From Leuconostoc kimchii IMSNU 11154 (GTDB lineage Bacteria > Bacillota > Bacilli > Lactobacillales > Lactobacillaceae), in NCBI RefSeq assembly GCF_000092505.1, contig NC_014136.1, forward strand, positions 1 through 64,000: DNA of 64,000 nucleotides, given 5' to 3'. Numbering within the stretch: position 1 is the first letter of the stretch; every line of letters begins with the position of its first letter. Below are positions 1-8,343 of this stretch, piece by piece. The notes below the pieces were generated by a model that saw nothing but the letters and a program-made list of their open reading frames with translations, made no database searches and had not been told where the DNA came from. Made by a program: the position numbers and the translations under genes.

Positions 1-96
1 AATGTATGTGATGTATTTATGTTAGTGTATATAACATCATTATATAGGCTAACATATACACGCTTATATACACATCTATATATACGTATATAGTGA

Positions 97-143
97 CTAA
101 CATACACGTGAATATGTTTGTAATATACTGACGTGTATGTTAG
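97..143. repeat. Perfect 13-bp inverted repeat in an AT-rich tract
   Basis: CTAACATACACGT at 97-109 is exactly complementary to ACGTGTATGTTAG at 131-143, with a 21-base spacer. Related half-sites occur at 49-61 (CTAACATATACAC) and around 18-30. The clustered, spaced half-sites resemble a protein-binding array. The ligand is unknown. Confidence 0.6.
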
Positions 144-298
144 CCGTTAGACTGTTATTGACATTGATATTAGACTGGATTTTAACTAAAACGATTGGTA
201 AGATCTTCTCATAATATTGTGCTAATCAATTTAATTAATAGTCGTCAAGTAACTATGTCTGTCTCAATTGACAAGTGCGCTTGTTTATAATCGCACAC

Positions 299-323
299 AA
301 AAAAGCCATCAATGGACGGCTTT
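299..323. terminator. Hairpin with A/T tails, possible bidirectional terminator
   Basis: AAAGCC at the left pairs with GGCTTT at the right, with a partly paired centre. The left flank is A-rich and the right flank T-rich, so it could stop transcripts in either direction. No gene ends right next to it inside the window. Confidence 0.45.
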
Positions 324-570
324 ATTTGCGCAGTAAATCAGGTTTGATTGACTCACTGTTTAACTTTAGAAAAATGTTTTGAAAAGCCATGCAACAACAG
401 TAAATATATGAAGTGAGATATGATAATTTCTTGCAAGTTAATCGTAATTTTTGATGAAAGCAGACTACTGAAATCGCATGTCAAGACCTCTTCTGAACAC
501 CTTAAATATAGCACATTGTGAAGAACAAAACAAGGCTATTGTTCATTATTTTATTGCTTGATCAAGACAA

Positions 571-600
571 AACAAAAAAACAATGCCCTAAGGCACTGTT
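571..600 (-). terminator. Terminator of the adhesin/sortase transcript
   Basis: Read leftward, AACAGTGCC pairs with GGCATTGTT around a TTAG loop and is followed at once by a run of seven T. It starts about 10 bases beyond the adhesin stop codon. Confidence 0.85.
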
Positions 601-608
601 AAATATCG

Positions 609-2735
609 TTATTTGTGAAACCACTTCTTGATTGGCTTGCGAAATCCAAAGGCTGCGCCTGCTAGTGCAATCGCCCCATACAACCAACCCTTTGGCGGTT
701 CAACATAGCTCGTATTTGGCGTGGGTGTTGGTGTAACACCTGGCGTTTTGTTCTCGACAGTATTTGATTCCGTCTTTGAACCGTTTTTCCAGATGTCATA
801 CGTATTCTTAATCGTGGCATTATCTTTGTTAGCTGTTACATAAACATCAAACACTGGTAAGGCAAAGGCTTTTGTTTTATCTGCATTCGCTAACTTAAAA
901 AAGTCTGCGTTAGCCTCAGCTGTCAAGACTCGAGTCTCTTCATCATAACTAATCTTGAAATACTTAGTTAGATCAGTCTTACCGTCTTTTGAATAGACCT
1001 TCGCTGACTTATAATCCACTTCCTTTGGCAATGTATCAACGTATTTAAATGTCTTTAAATCGCTGGCACGGTTGGCTGGTAAGTCGTTAACTGTTAGCGC
1101 ATAAGTAATTTCTTGCCCCTTCTTGATTTCATCACCATCAATTGACTTGTCAGAGTCACCTTTTGCCTCGCCTGATTCAACATCTTTTTTAGGCTTAATT
1201 TCAGGTGTGGTGTTCTCAACGGTATTTGATTCCGTCTTTGAATCGTTTTCCCAAATATCGTATGTGTTGTCGAACTTAGCATTTGAAGTATTGGCAATCG
1301 CATAGACATCTACAATTGGTAATTCGAAAGCTTTTGTCTTATTTGCGTTAATCAGTTTCAAATAATCTGCATTCGCTTCCGCTGTAAACATGCGTGTCTT
1401 TTTATCATAACTAATTTTGAAATACTTGGTTAAATCAGTCTTGCCATCTTTGGAATAGACTTTCGCTGACTTGTAGTCCACTTCTTTTGGCAATGTGTCA
1501 ACGTACTTGATAGTCTTCATATCGTCAGTGCGATCAGCTGGCAAATCTGTTGTCTTCAATGAATAAGTTAACTCATCACCCTTTATCACAGACTTCCCGT
1601 TATCAGAACCATCCTTATCTCCAGCATTTTGACCTGCATCAACATCTTTTTTAGGTTCTGGGGTCACAATAAATTGAGTCAAGCCATAGGTTCCCTTGAT
1701 TGGTGTTGGCTTAGCAGGTTCAGTTGGAGCTTTGGGTGGTGTTGGTGCGGTTGGTTGCTTATTTATATTGGTAAATTTCGTATAGATTTGACCATGCGTA
1801 TTATAAACCCAGTTATCATCAACCTTCAAAATTTGTTGCTTATCGGTTGATTCGTTAGGTTTCAAAGTAAAGCTCGTACCCAGTGATAACGTTTTATTGA
1901 TGTCTTTGGTAAAGGTGCTCTCGCCATCATGATTGACAACAAATAATTCCTTGCCAGAATTATCATAGACGTGGAAATTGATATTTTTATTAGCAGCTGT
2001 GTTAGGATGTTCATTTGTATACTTGTATGACGTTAAAGTAATAGAGTCTGCAATGATGACTTCAGATCCATCGCCCTTTGAAGTGACTTTCCAATTAAAT
2101 TTACCTTTCAAAACACCATGACCAATGATTGACACGCCATCATTCATGTCATGAGTCAGTGTGAACTCACCAGTTTTTTGGTTAACGTCTGCTGTCATAA
2201 AAGTATCATATTGATCATGATTATCATGATTTTGGGTCAGCGCTTGCATTTCAGTATTGACATCAGTCCCGTTTTCAAAGGCAGCCTCATCCTTATCATA
2301 CTGGGCCTTGTCTTTGTCATATTGGGCTTTGTCTTTATCGTACTTGGCTTTGTCCACCTTGTATTGTGCCTCTTCCTTATCGTAAGCATCATTAGCAGCT
2401 TGTTGCTTCTTCAATGCCGCATCAATAGCTGACTTTTGTGAAGCGTAAAGTGCCTTTATTTTAGTTGCTTCTGCCGCGTATTGACTGGCTGTAATGACTT
2501 TAGTCACAGTAGCATTTTGTGTGATTGTCATGCCCGCTTTTTTAGCAGCAGCCACGGACTTATCCAACTCACTATGATCGACATCGACCGATGTTCCCTT
2601 TGCGTCAGAATTTTTTGAGTCATCCGCGAAGATGTTATGGTTATCAAATGGATGGACTAAGCCAATAATTGCAGACGTCGCCACCATTGCCGATACTGCG
2701 ATTACTTTTGTTTTGCGTTTAATGTTATGTGACAT
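609..2735 (-). CDS. Cell-surface adhesin with AgI/II-type isopeptide repeats (conjugation aggregation factor-like)
   Basis: A 708-residue secreted surface protein. Residues 1-38 form a signal peptide (KRKTK, a hydrophobic stretch, then a likely cut after IFA). Residues about 55-155 are coiled coil with a repeated KDKAQYD unit. A beta-rich V/GbpC-like domain covers about 160-330. Two near-identical C2-type domains follow (about 365-520 and 525-680, each with YVDTLPKEVDYKSAKVYSKD). The C-terminus is a Pro/Thr stretch, a hydrophobic anchor and a basic tail. This layout matches antigen I/II and PrgB-type adhesins that promote mating-pair contact in Gram-positive conjugation. There is no canonical LPxTG; TPNTS sits where the sorting motif should be. 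The dedicated sortase gene lies 61 bases upstream in the same transcript. The adhesin class is clear; its role in mating is inferred from context. Confidence 0.85.
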   Translation of the reverse strand: MSHNIKRKTKVIAVSAMVATSAIIGLVHPFDNHNIFADDSKNSDAKGTSVDVDHSELDKSVAAAKKAGMTITQNATVTKVITASQYAAEATKIKALYASQKSAIDAALKKQQAANDAYDKEEAQYKVDKAKYDKDKAQYDKDKAQYDKDEAAFENGTDVNTEMQALTQNHDNHDQYDTFMTADVNQKTGEFTLTHDMNDGVSIIGHGVLKGKFNWKVTSKGDGSEVIIADSITLTSYKYTNEHPNTAANKNINFHVYDNSGKELFVVNHDGESTFTKDINKTLSLGTSFTLKPNESTDKQQILKVDDNWVYNTHGQIYTKFTNINKQPTAPTPPKAPTEPAKPTPIKGTYGLTQFIVTPEPKKDVDAGQNAGDKDGSDNGKSVIKGDELTYSLKTTDLPADRTDDMKTIKYVDTLPKEVDYKSAKVYSKDGKTDLTKYFKISYDKKTRMFTAEANADYLKLINANKTKAFELPIVDVYAIANTSNAKFDNTYDIWENDSKTESNTVENTTPEIKPKKDVESGEAKGDSDKSIDGDEIKKGQEITYALTVNDLPANRASDLKTFKYVDTLPKEVDYKSAKVYSKDGKTDLTKYFKISYDEETRVLTAEANADFFKLANADKTKAFALPVFDVYVTANKDNATIKNTYDIWKNGSKTESNTVENKTPGVTPTPTPNTSYVEPPKGWLYGAIALAGAAFGFRKPIKKWFHK

Positions 2736-2796
2736 AATAAATATTCTCTCTTCCGATTTTTGGAGGGGTCGTAAATCCCGACCCCCTTTATAGGTT

Positions 2797-3678
2797 TTAT
2801 TGCAGTTGTTGCTTTAAGCTGCTGTCCAGGAAATTAATTGATTGTTGACCAACTAATTCACCAGTCAGTACGATTCGCTTTTTAGCGGTGAAATTTGTGT
2901 AGTGACTCGCTTTAACCTGCTGCCAAAATTCTTGATCTTCCAAACAAGCAACCAATTTAACCTTTGGTTTGCCTGTGTTCTCAATAGACAATTCTTGATT
3001 CATCGCGCCCACAGCGATACCATAATCCAATTTGGTCGCTTTATAACGATAAACTGTATGACCATCAGAGAGATAAATATCTTTCCCTATGATGGTTTTT
3101 TCAGTCATGTTTTGCAAGGCACTAAACTTGGTAGGATGGTATGGCCACACGGCATTATAATCACCCATATTGTGAGCAAATATTGGCACTAATCCAGTTC
3201 CAAACTTTAGGTTGGGTGCATTCATGCCCGCACCAATGGCTAAGACGTGGTTACTAGTGCCTTCATAGATTGGCTCACTAATGCTAAAACTTGGCATAGC
3301 CACATGTCCACGTAGGATTTCAGCTTGATTGCTTTGGGCTAGTTTCAACATATCTTCTTTGCTAGATAAACCGCCAGTCCCTGAGTAATCAGGTTTGACA
3401 CTTTTCTGTGCCGCCACTTGTTTGACTTGACTTGCTTTGACAACAGGTTGTTTTTTTGCTTGAGCAACAGCCTTATGACTAGCTTTTTGAACCTTCTTCG
3501 CTGTTTGCCACTGCGTATGGTTACCGTAAATCACAGCGCCAGTGACAATTAAGATGCCAAACATGGCTAATAACAGTGTTTTTAGAATTGGATGGTCCCT
3601 TTTCAAACGATGGTAATTTGGACGTCTCGGTTGCGCTGCCTTTCGACGGCGCTTGACTTGTTCAATGTTGATTGCCAT
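2797..3678 (-). CDS. Class A-like sortase
   Basis: A 293-residue membrane-anchored transpeptidase that attaches surface proteins to the cell wall. A basic N-terminus precedes one membrane segment (about 33-52). The catalytic domain shows His169 in AHNM (the class A signature is usually GHNM), Cys245 in KLVACLED and Arg268 in KKRIVLTG, which are the three sortase active-site residues. The N-terminal linker is longer than in housekeeping SrtA and rich in Lys, Ala and Gln. The gene lies just upstream of the adhesin, which has an atypical sorting signal. It is therefore probably a dedicated sortase for that substrate and not the housekeeping enzyme. Confidence 0.9.
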   Translation of the reverse strand: MAINIEQVKRRRKAAQPRRPNYHRLKRDHPILKTLLLAMFGILIVTGAVIYGNHTQWQTAKKVQKASHKAVAQAKKQPVVKASQVKQVAAQKSVKPDYSGTGGLSSKEDMLKLAQSNQAEILRGHVAMPSFSISEPIYEGTSNHVLAIGAGMNAPNLKFGTGLVPIFAHNMGDYNAVWPYHPTKFSALQNMTEKTIIGKDIYLSDGHTVYRYKATKLDYGIAVGAMNQELSIENTGKPKVKLVACLEDQEFWQQVKASHYTNFTAKKRIVLTGELVGQQSINFLDSSLKQQLQ

Positions 3679-3688
3679 AGTTCACCGC

Positions 3689-5818
3689 CTAATTGTCAAA
3701 CGGGACAACATAATCGTAGCCATCATGATGCACTGTGATGGTTTTGTCTTGTACCGAAACGACTTTAGCGGTGACTGTTTGACCATTGATTGTGGCATCT
3801 ACGTCTTCACCGACATGGTAGCGATCAGCTAAAGTAGAAGAAGTGTTAGCTTGTGAGCTTGATGAGCTTGATTGACTACTTGAAGCACTTACCTTTGAAG
3901 AAGAACCAGCTTCAGATGATTCGGGTGCTAAGGTTACGGTTGCGTTGCCTTCGTTGTGACCACTCGCAGAGACTGCTTTTGATGATTGTGCAGTGGCATC
4001 GGTTTTGTGTTGTGCCATCGCATAACCACCAAAGCCCGCACCACCAATAGCCAGAACAGCCAAGAAACCAATCGCCGATGATTGCCAAGCACTTGTTTTC
4101 TTTTGTTCAACTTGAGGCTGCTTTATTTGCGCTGCTAACAAAGTCATCAATTGTTGGTTAGTTTCATCATGTGATGTTGTCTTTGGGGCATTTTGAAGCA
4201 TTTGTAACTGTTGACGAAGTTGGGAAACCTCATCATTATTGACAGCATCTTTACCTTTTAATTGTTGCTCGAGGTTTAGATTAGTTTGCTTCAAAATCTG
4301 GACTTGTTGCTCAAGTTCACTGAGGCTACCAGAATGTGTTTTAGCACTTTCTAACTCAGTAGCACTGATCATCGCTTTTTCATGCTCTGATTGATATTGT
4401 GCCCGCTTGTTACTGATGTCTTCTTCCAGCTTTTGATGCATGTCTAGCAATGATTGTGTGTTTTGAGCTAATAACTCATCACGCAAAGCTTTAAGACTGG
4501 TTAGCGTCTCTGTTTGCGCTTGTGACGTCACTTCTGAGACCTGATCGTCTACTGTGGCTTGAAGATTACTTTGCAAGTCTTTAGAACGTTCTACAAACCA
4601 GTTATCGAGCTCTTGGTTAACAGATACTTTCAAAGCCTCTAAGTCGCTTACAAAGTCACTCTTGAGCGTTTTGAGAGTATTATCATGACGTGCATTCTCA
4701 TCTTCCACAGCCGTGCGATAACCTGCTTCACGAGCTTGATGTGCTTGCGCATAACGGGTTTCAAACTCAGTTGCCCGTTCTTCCTTCATTTGTGCATCAA
4801 CCGTCTCAGAAACATTAGTGTCACGTAACTGTTCAACTGCTGCTTTAGTCTTTGCTTGTTGTTGTTTCAACAAGTCGGACATCGCTTTGCGTATCTTTTG
4901 CGTGTAAATGTTGCTGGTATCATTCAAAAAGTCATTTGCTTTGGCTTTGTCAGCGTTCAAACGACTAACCACGTAATCGGGGTGTTCCGCAGGTAAATCA
5001 GCTTTGACATCACTCAATTCAAATGCATTTGGTGTCAGGTTGACACGATCAATTAACTTCTGTGTGGGATCACTTTCGGTCATGACACCCTCTGAGTTGT
5101 CTTGAGTCGGAACAACAGCTCGAACAATCGGCTTCACTGTTTCAGCAGTTGATGGTTGCTTTGGCTGGTCAACTATCTTAGGAATATCAGGTACAGTCTT
5201 TACGCCCTTTTCCTGTGATTGGGCACTAGTTTCATTTTCAACAGCTTGAACTACTGGTGGCTTGTCTTCAATCTTTGTGCGTTGGAACTTATTAGGCTCA
5301 ACTGTTAGGACTTCACCAGTTTCTCGCGCTTGTCTAAACTGTTCCTCAGAAGGTAAATCTGGCAAATCATCTGATGACAGACTACCATCTGCCAGCACGG
5401 CATCCATCAGCGGTTGTAAGGCTTCAACAATAATGTCATAAGTCATATCTTCATCTTGACGAATTTCTGTGTCATTAAAAATATGATCAGCGGTACTAAC
5501 AACAATGTTTTCAAACCCTGCTGTTAATGTCGCTCTTTCCCAACTTAATCCGGTTGGCTCAGCGCGACCTTTTTCGTTAGTGATAAAGTAGACGACATTG
5601 CCTAAACGAACATCATGATCACCTGCGCGAACCACATCATTGACCAAACCAGCAGCGAATTGTTGTAGCCCTGACAGTGATACATTCGGCCAGCTTTCAC
5701 TTACCCCACTTTTTTCTGCCAGGTCTTGAATCACCTCATCATTGAGATCAATTTCAGTTTGTTCAACGCGGGCAAAAAATGGATCCCCGATACTAGTTTG
5801 TTTTTTCTTTCCAAACAT
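3689..5818 (-). CDS. Coiled-coil membrane protein of the transfer operon, C-terminal SH3-like tail
   Basis: A 709-residue protein I cannot assign to a named family. Residues 1-170 look globular and probably cytoplasmic. A Gln/Glu/Lys/Ala-rich region from about 270 to 550 is predicted to be long coiled coil. One membrane segment lies near 582-602 (FLAVLAIGGAGFGGYAMA). A Ser-rich linker (poly-Ser around 645-655) then leads to a final small beta domain of about 45 residues, with the look of an SH3 or KOW fold. The topology suggests a cytoplasmic coiled coil tethered to the membrane with an extracellular C-terminus. It sits between the pilin-like gene and the sortase in one leftward operon, so a structural role at the mating channel is likely but inferred. 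Confidence 0.75.
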   Translation of the reverse strand: MFGKKKQTSIGDPFFARVEQTEIDLNDEVIQDLAEKSGVSESWPNVSLSGLQQFAAGLVNDVVRAGDHDVRLGNVVYFITNEKGRAEPTGLSWERATLTAGFENIVVSTADHIFNDTEIRQDEDMTYDIIVEALQPLMDAVLADGSLSSDDLPDLPSEEQFRQARETGEVLTVEPNKFQRTKIEDKPPVVQAVENETSAQSQEKGVKTVPDIPKIVDQPKQPSTAETVKPIVRAVVPTQDNSEGVMTESDPTQKLIDRVNLTPNAFELSDVKADLPAEHPDYVVSRLNADKAKANDFLNDTSNIYTQKIRKAMSDLLKQQQAKTKAAVEQLRDTNVSETVDAQMKEERATEFETRYAQAHQAREAGYRTAVEDENARHDNTLKTLKSDFVSDLEALKVSVNQELDNWFVERSKDLQSNLQATVDDQVSEVTSQAQTETLTSLKALRDELLAQNTQSLLDMHQKLEEDISNKRAQYQSEHEKAMISATELESAKTHSGSLSELEQQVQILKQTNLNLEQQLKGKDAVNNDEVSQLRQQLQMLQNAPKTTSHDETNQQLMTLLAAQIKQPQVEQKKTSAWQSSAIGFLAVLAIGGAGFGGYAMAQHKTDATAQSSKAVSASGHNEGNATVTLAPESSEAGSSSKVSASSSQSSSSSSQANTSSTLADRYHVGEDVDATINGQTVTAKVVSVQDKTITVHHDGYDYVVPFDN

Positions 5819-5833
5819 ATCTTATTCCCCCGT

Positions 5834-6223
5834 TTAGAATGGCCAGTTGATGACGTTTCCGCCACCAGCAGTAGTTGCTGTTTGCCAAATCCATGTCAGC
5901 AATAGTCCAGTTAAGGCGCCGCCACCAATACCGAACATGGCGTGCATTAGCTTGCTGTTACTCTTTTGCGCCATCTGTTCATTACCAGTAGCACGCATGA
6001 TGAAACCAATCAATAAGCAAATAGCGCCCACAACGATCAACACAATATAAAGAATTGTGATGACCTTTGAACCACTTGTTTTGGCAGCATCACCAATGTC
6101 CGCTGAGGCAACAGTCGGTAGCCACATTGGTAATGAAGCAACCAATCCCGCTAATGTTTGTTGTAAGCGTGAAATCGGACGACGCTCCCATAGAAACTTG
6201 TTATGTGCATTTGACTTTTTCAT
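5834..6223 (-). CDS. Small pilin-like (VirB2/TrbC-type) membrane protein
   Basis: A 129-residue protein with an N-terminal hydrophobic segment ending in ASA (possible signal cleavage near residue 41) and two further membrane segments separated by a short basic loop (KSNSKLM). Size and topology match VirB2/TrbC-type subunits of type IV secretion systems. AAGGAGGA lies nine bases before the ATG and fixes the start. It is the first gene of the operon driven by the promoter at 6269-6319. The assignment rests on topology and context, not on a diagnostic motif. Confidence 0.65.
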   Translation of the reverse strand: MKKSNAHNKFLWERRPISRLQQTLAGLVASLPMWLPTVASADIGDAAKTSGSKVITILYIVLIVVGAICLLIGFIMRATGNEQMAQKSNSKLMHAMFGIGGGALTGLLLTWIWQTATTAGGGNVINWPF

Positions 6224-6268
6224 TCAAAAAGTCCTCCTTTTTCTTTGTTGTGTTATCAACACACGCAC

Positions 6269-6319
6269 AGAATAACAAGAATCAAAAAATTGTCATAAAG
6301 GTAAATGGTTTTTCCTGAG
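6269..6319 (-). promoter_or_regulatory. Transfer-operon promoter with conserved upstream element (copy 1)
   Basis: Read leftward: -35 ATGACA (6291-6296), 16-base spacer, -10 TATTCT (6269-6274). Directly upstream and overlapping the -35 box is a conserved element at 6293-6319 whose core on the plus strand is GGTAAATGGTTTTTCC, an imperfect palindrome (GGtAAA...TTTtCC). The same element sits in the same place at 15178-15204 and 27243-27269. It drives the pilin-like, coiled-coil, sortase and adhesin genes. Confidence 0.7.
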
Positions 6320-6324
6320 GCAAA

Positions 6325-6355
6325 CAAAAAAGCCCATCCAACGGGATGAGCTTTA
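6325..6355 (-). terminator. Terminator of the peptidase E-like gene
   Basis: Read leftward, AAAGCTCATCC pairs with GGATGGGCTTT around a CGTT loop, followed by T residues. It separates the cargo gene at 6386-7009 from the transfer promoter just to its left. Confidence 0.85.
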
Positions 6356-6385
6356 GTTAATTTACAAAAAATAATTCAACGACAC

Positions 6386-7009
6386 TCAATCCAAAAAAGT
6401 TTGAGTGTCGTTATTAACAGCTAAGGCTTGGTCGTTATTAAGTCTTGTAATGTTAATTCCGGTTTCATTTTCATATTTATTAATTTTATCTTTTATTGTA
6501 GGATCGCGGGTTAGCATTTCTTTAAAGTGTGGATACACATGAATATCTGTTAAATTAAGGCCATCTAAATTCGAGTCATTAAACTGATTATCTTCCGGAT
6601 AAAGGTACTGCATCAGAGCTATGGAAGGGCCTGAAATAATTGAACCGGCACTTAAACCGAATATAAGTCCTCCATTTTGGTTTATTCTCTTCAAAATCTG
6701 ATCAGCACCACTTTTTTTGATGTAGTGCAAAAGGTAAAATGGATAGCCCCCATTCAGAAAAATTAGGTCGTAATCAAAGAGTTTGTTAGCATCTTCAAAT
6801 TCCACATCTAAGAAATCTACTTGCTGTATATTCATGCTGAGGAGATCTTTTTTTATTTTTTGCATCTGAGGGTGCTTTTCTTTTTCCTTTGGCCAAGATG
6901 TGGAAATAATACAAGCCTTTGTTATTTTATTCTCTTGAATCATTTTTTGAGCAACATTTATAATTTTTGGTGTTGAAAATCCATAAGCAGTAAGTAGTAA
7001 CTTATTCAT
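6386..7009 (-). CDS. Peptidase E-like protein (S51 / class I glutamine amidotransferase-like fold)
   Basis: A 207-residue cytoplasmic protein of the peptidase S51 family, whose founding member cleaves Asp-Xaa dipeptides. The nucleophile elbow is GLSAGS, with Ser120. An upstream FLNGGYPF motif is typical of the family (usually GGN). AAGGA lies 9 bases before the ATG. It is slightly shorter than the usual 220-230 residues, mainly at the C-terminus. It is the leftmost gene of a very AT-rich cargo block (6.4-9.0 kb) that separates two transfer operons. Substrate unknown. Confidence 0.8.
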   Translation of the reverse strand: MNKLLLTAYGFSTPKIINVAQKMIQENKITKACIISTSWPKEKEKHPQMQKIKKDLLSMNIQQVDFLDVEFEDANKLFDYDLIFLNGGYPFYLLHYIKKSGADQILKRINQNGGLIFGLSAGSIISGPSIALMQYLYPEDNQFNDSNLDGLNLTDIHVYPHFKEMLTRDPTIKDKINKYENETGINITRLNNDQALAVNNDTQTFLD

Positions 7010-7145
7010 TTAAAAACATCCTTCTCTTTTTGTTGTATAATTTTTTTAAAATATTTTTTCAATTATAACACTGTAAAAAATTATAATTTATTTTATTTTT
7101 GTAAATGCACATTAGCATCTTTTTAAAAAAAATGGGGGCAAAAAA

Positions 7146-7664
7146 ATGAAGTGCTTAGTATTAAGTGAAAAAGATTATTTATTGTACAAAGAAATTCGAC
7201 TCAAAGCTTTACGAAGTGATCCACTTTATTTTGGATCTACTTACGAAGAAGAATCTATTAAGTCTGATGATTACTTTAAAAATAAAGTCAAATTTTCATC
7301 TAAACATTTTGTTATGGGCTTCTATGATGGCACAAAACTAATAAATGTTGCCGTTTTTAATAGTCAGACCAATATGAAAGAAGCTCACAAAGGTGAAATC
7401 ACTTCGGTAATATGTTTAAAAAAATACCGCAATCAAGGATTAACCTACAATCTGCTGACTTGTTTAATTCGTAAAGCATTCACTGTGCCGAATTTAAAGA
7501 TAATAAAATTGACATGTTTGACGGATAACAATAGTGCACGGCATTTGTATTGTAAATTGGGGTTCAGAAGCTATGGTGAAGAGCCGAATTCTCTGTTTGA
7601 TGGCAAAAAATATTATAACGAAAGTTTATTGTTACTTGATTTTCATTCATTTACCGCAAAATAA
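7146..7664 (+). CDS. GNAT family N-acetyltransferase
   Basis: A 172-residue acetyl-CoA-dependent acyltransferase. The fold is visible as KEIRLKALRSDPLYFGST near the N-terminus (typical of RimJ/RimL-like GNATs), a central beta hairpin (TSVICLKKYRNQG) carrying the degenerate acetyl-CoA-binding loop (RNQGLTYNLL), and a C-terminal LTCLTDNNSARHLYCKLGF motif that fits the family's final helix and strand. A GGGGG stretch lies 8 bases before the ATG. The substrate could be a small molecule or a protein N-terminus. It diverges from the peptidase E-like gene across a very AT-rich intergenic region. Confidence 0.85.
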   Translation: MKCLVLSEKDYLLYKEIRLKALRSDPLYFGSTYEEESIKSDDYFKNKVKFSSKHFVMGFYDGTKLINVAVFNSQTNMKEAHKGEITSVICLKKYRNQGLTYNLLTCLIRKAFTVPNLKIIKLTCLTDNNSARHLYCKLGFRSYGEEPNSLFDGKKYYNESLLLLDFHSFTAK

Positions 7665-7750
7665 TGTTATGTCGTGGATAACCACTATCAGAATTGTTTT
7701 AATATATGCTTTCATTTATTTGAGCCAAAAAAGAAAAGGAAAACCATCTT

Positions 7751-8266
7751 ATGACACTGATTCATGAATTACATGCTATAGCCGAAACGGCTGAGCACCA
7801 TGAAGGTAAAACAATCTATTTAGCCGGAGGTTGGTTTAACCCACTTCAAGAGGAAATTCTGAAAAATTCTTTCAGTTCCTTACTCAAAAATACGACCGTA
7901 GCTCATGTTCATGTGCCCTTACTTCACCAGTACCAAGGCTCAAATCCGATTGTAGATGGTGAATTCAATCCTGATCAGGAATGGGCCACTGCCACTTTTG
8001 ATGACGATGTTAATGCAATCGATAATGCCAACATTGTTGTTGCTTTACTTGACGCAAAAGATCAAGATACTGGTACAATTTGGGAAATGGGATATGCTTA
8101 CGCCACTCATAAACCTGTGGTTGTATTAACAGTTGGTGATACGTTTGAGTATCCCATTAATCTGATGCCGGCTCAAGGGGCAATTCATCATCTCGAAAAC
8201 AATACTCTAGCAACATTTGATTTTTATGAAATTAACAAACGTTTCTATGTTGGAAAAACAATCTAA
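7751..8266 (+). CDS. Nucleoside 2-deoxyribosyltransferase
   Basis: A 171-residue enzyme that exchanges the base of 2'-deoxyribonucleosides in the nucleotide salvage pathway typical of lactobacilli. Visible motifs are IYLAGGWFN at the N-terminus, a D-rich DDDVNAID segment, and GTIWEMGYA, where Glu112 is the expected nucleophile. The C-terminus keeps the short DFYEIN segment. Length is normal for the family (about 155-170). It is the last gene before a strong terminator, in the same direction as the GNAT gene 86 bases upstream. Confidence 0.88.
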   Translation: MTLIHELHAIAETAEHHEGKTIYLAGGWFNPLQEEILKNSFSSLLKNTTVAHVHVPLLHQYQGSNPIVDGEFNPDQEWATATFDDDVNAIDNANIVVALLDAKDQDTGTIWEMGYAYATHKPVVVLTVGDTFEYPINLMPAQGAIHHLENNTLATFDFYEINKRFYVGKTI

Positions 8267-8305
8267 AAACCTTAACCAATCGAAATTTCTGGTTAAGGTT
8301 TTTTT
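8265..8305. terminator. Strong bidirectional terminator
   Basis: AAAACCTTAACCA pairs with TGGTTAAGGTTTT and a T-run follows. It overlaps the end of the deoxyribosyltransferase gene and separates it from the convergent membrane protein gene. Confidence 0.9.
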
Positions 8306-8343
8306 CATATCATTTCACGATGAATTATGTTTTTGGATTGAAA

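Larger units (their letters stand above)
1..570. other. AT-rich intergenic region at left edge
   Basis: No convincing gene is visible here. The first 150 bases are very AT-rich and carry several versions of the word CTAACATA(C/T)AC in both orientations. The rest is unstructured apart from a hairpin near 299-323. It lies downstream of the adhesin gene. It could hold a cis-acting plasmid site such as a centromere, operator or origin part, but nothing in the sequence decides this. Confidence 0.6.
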
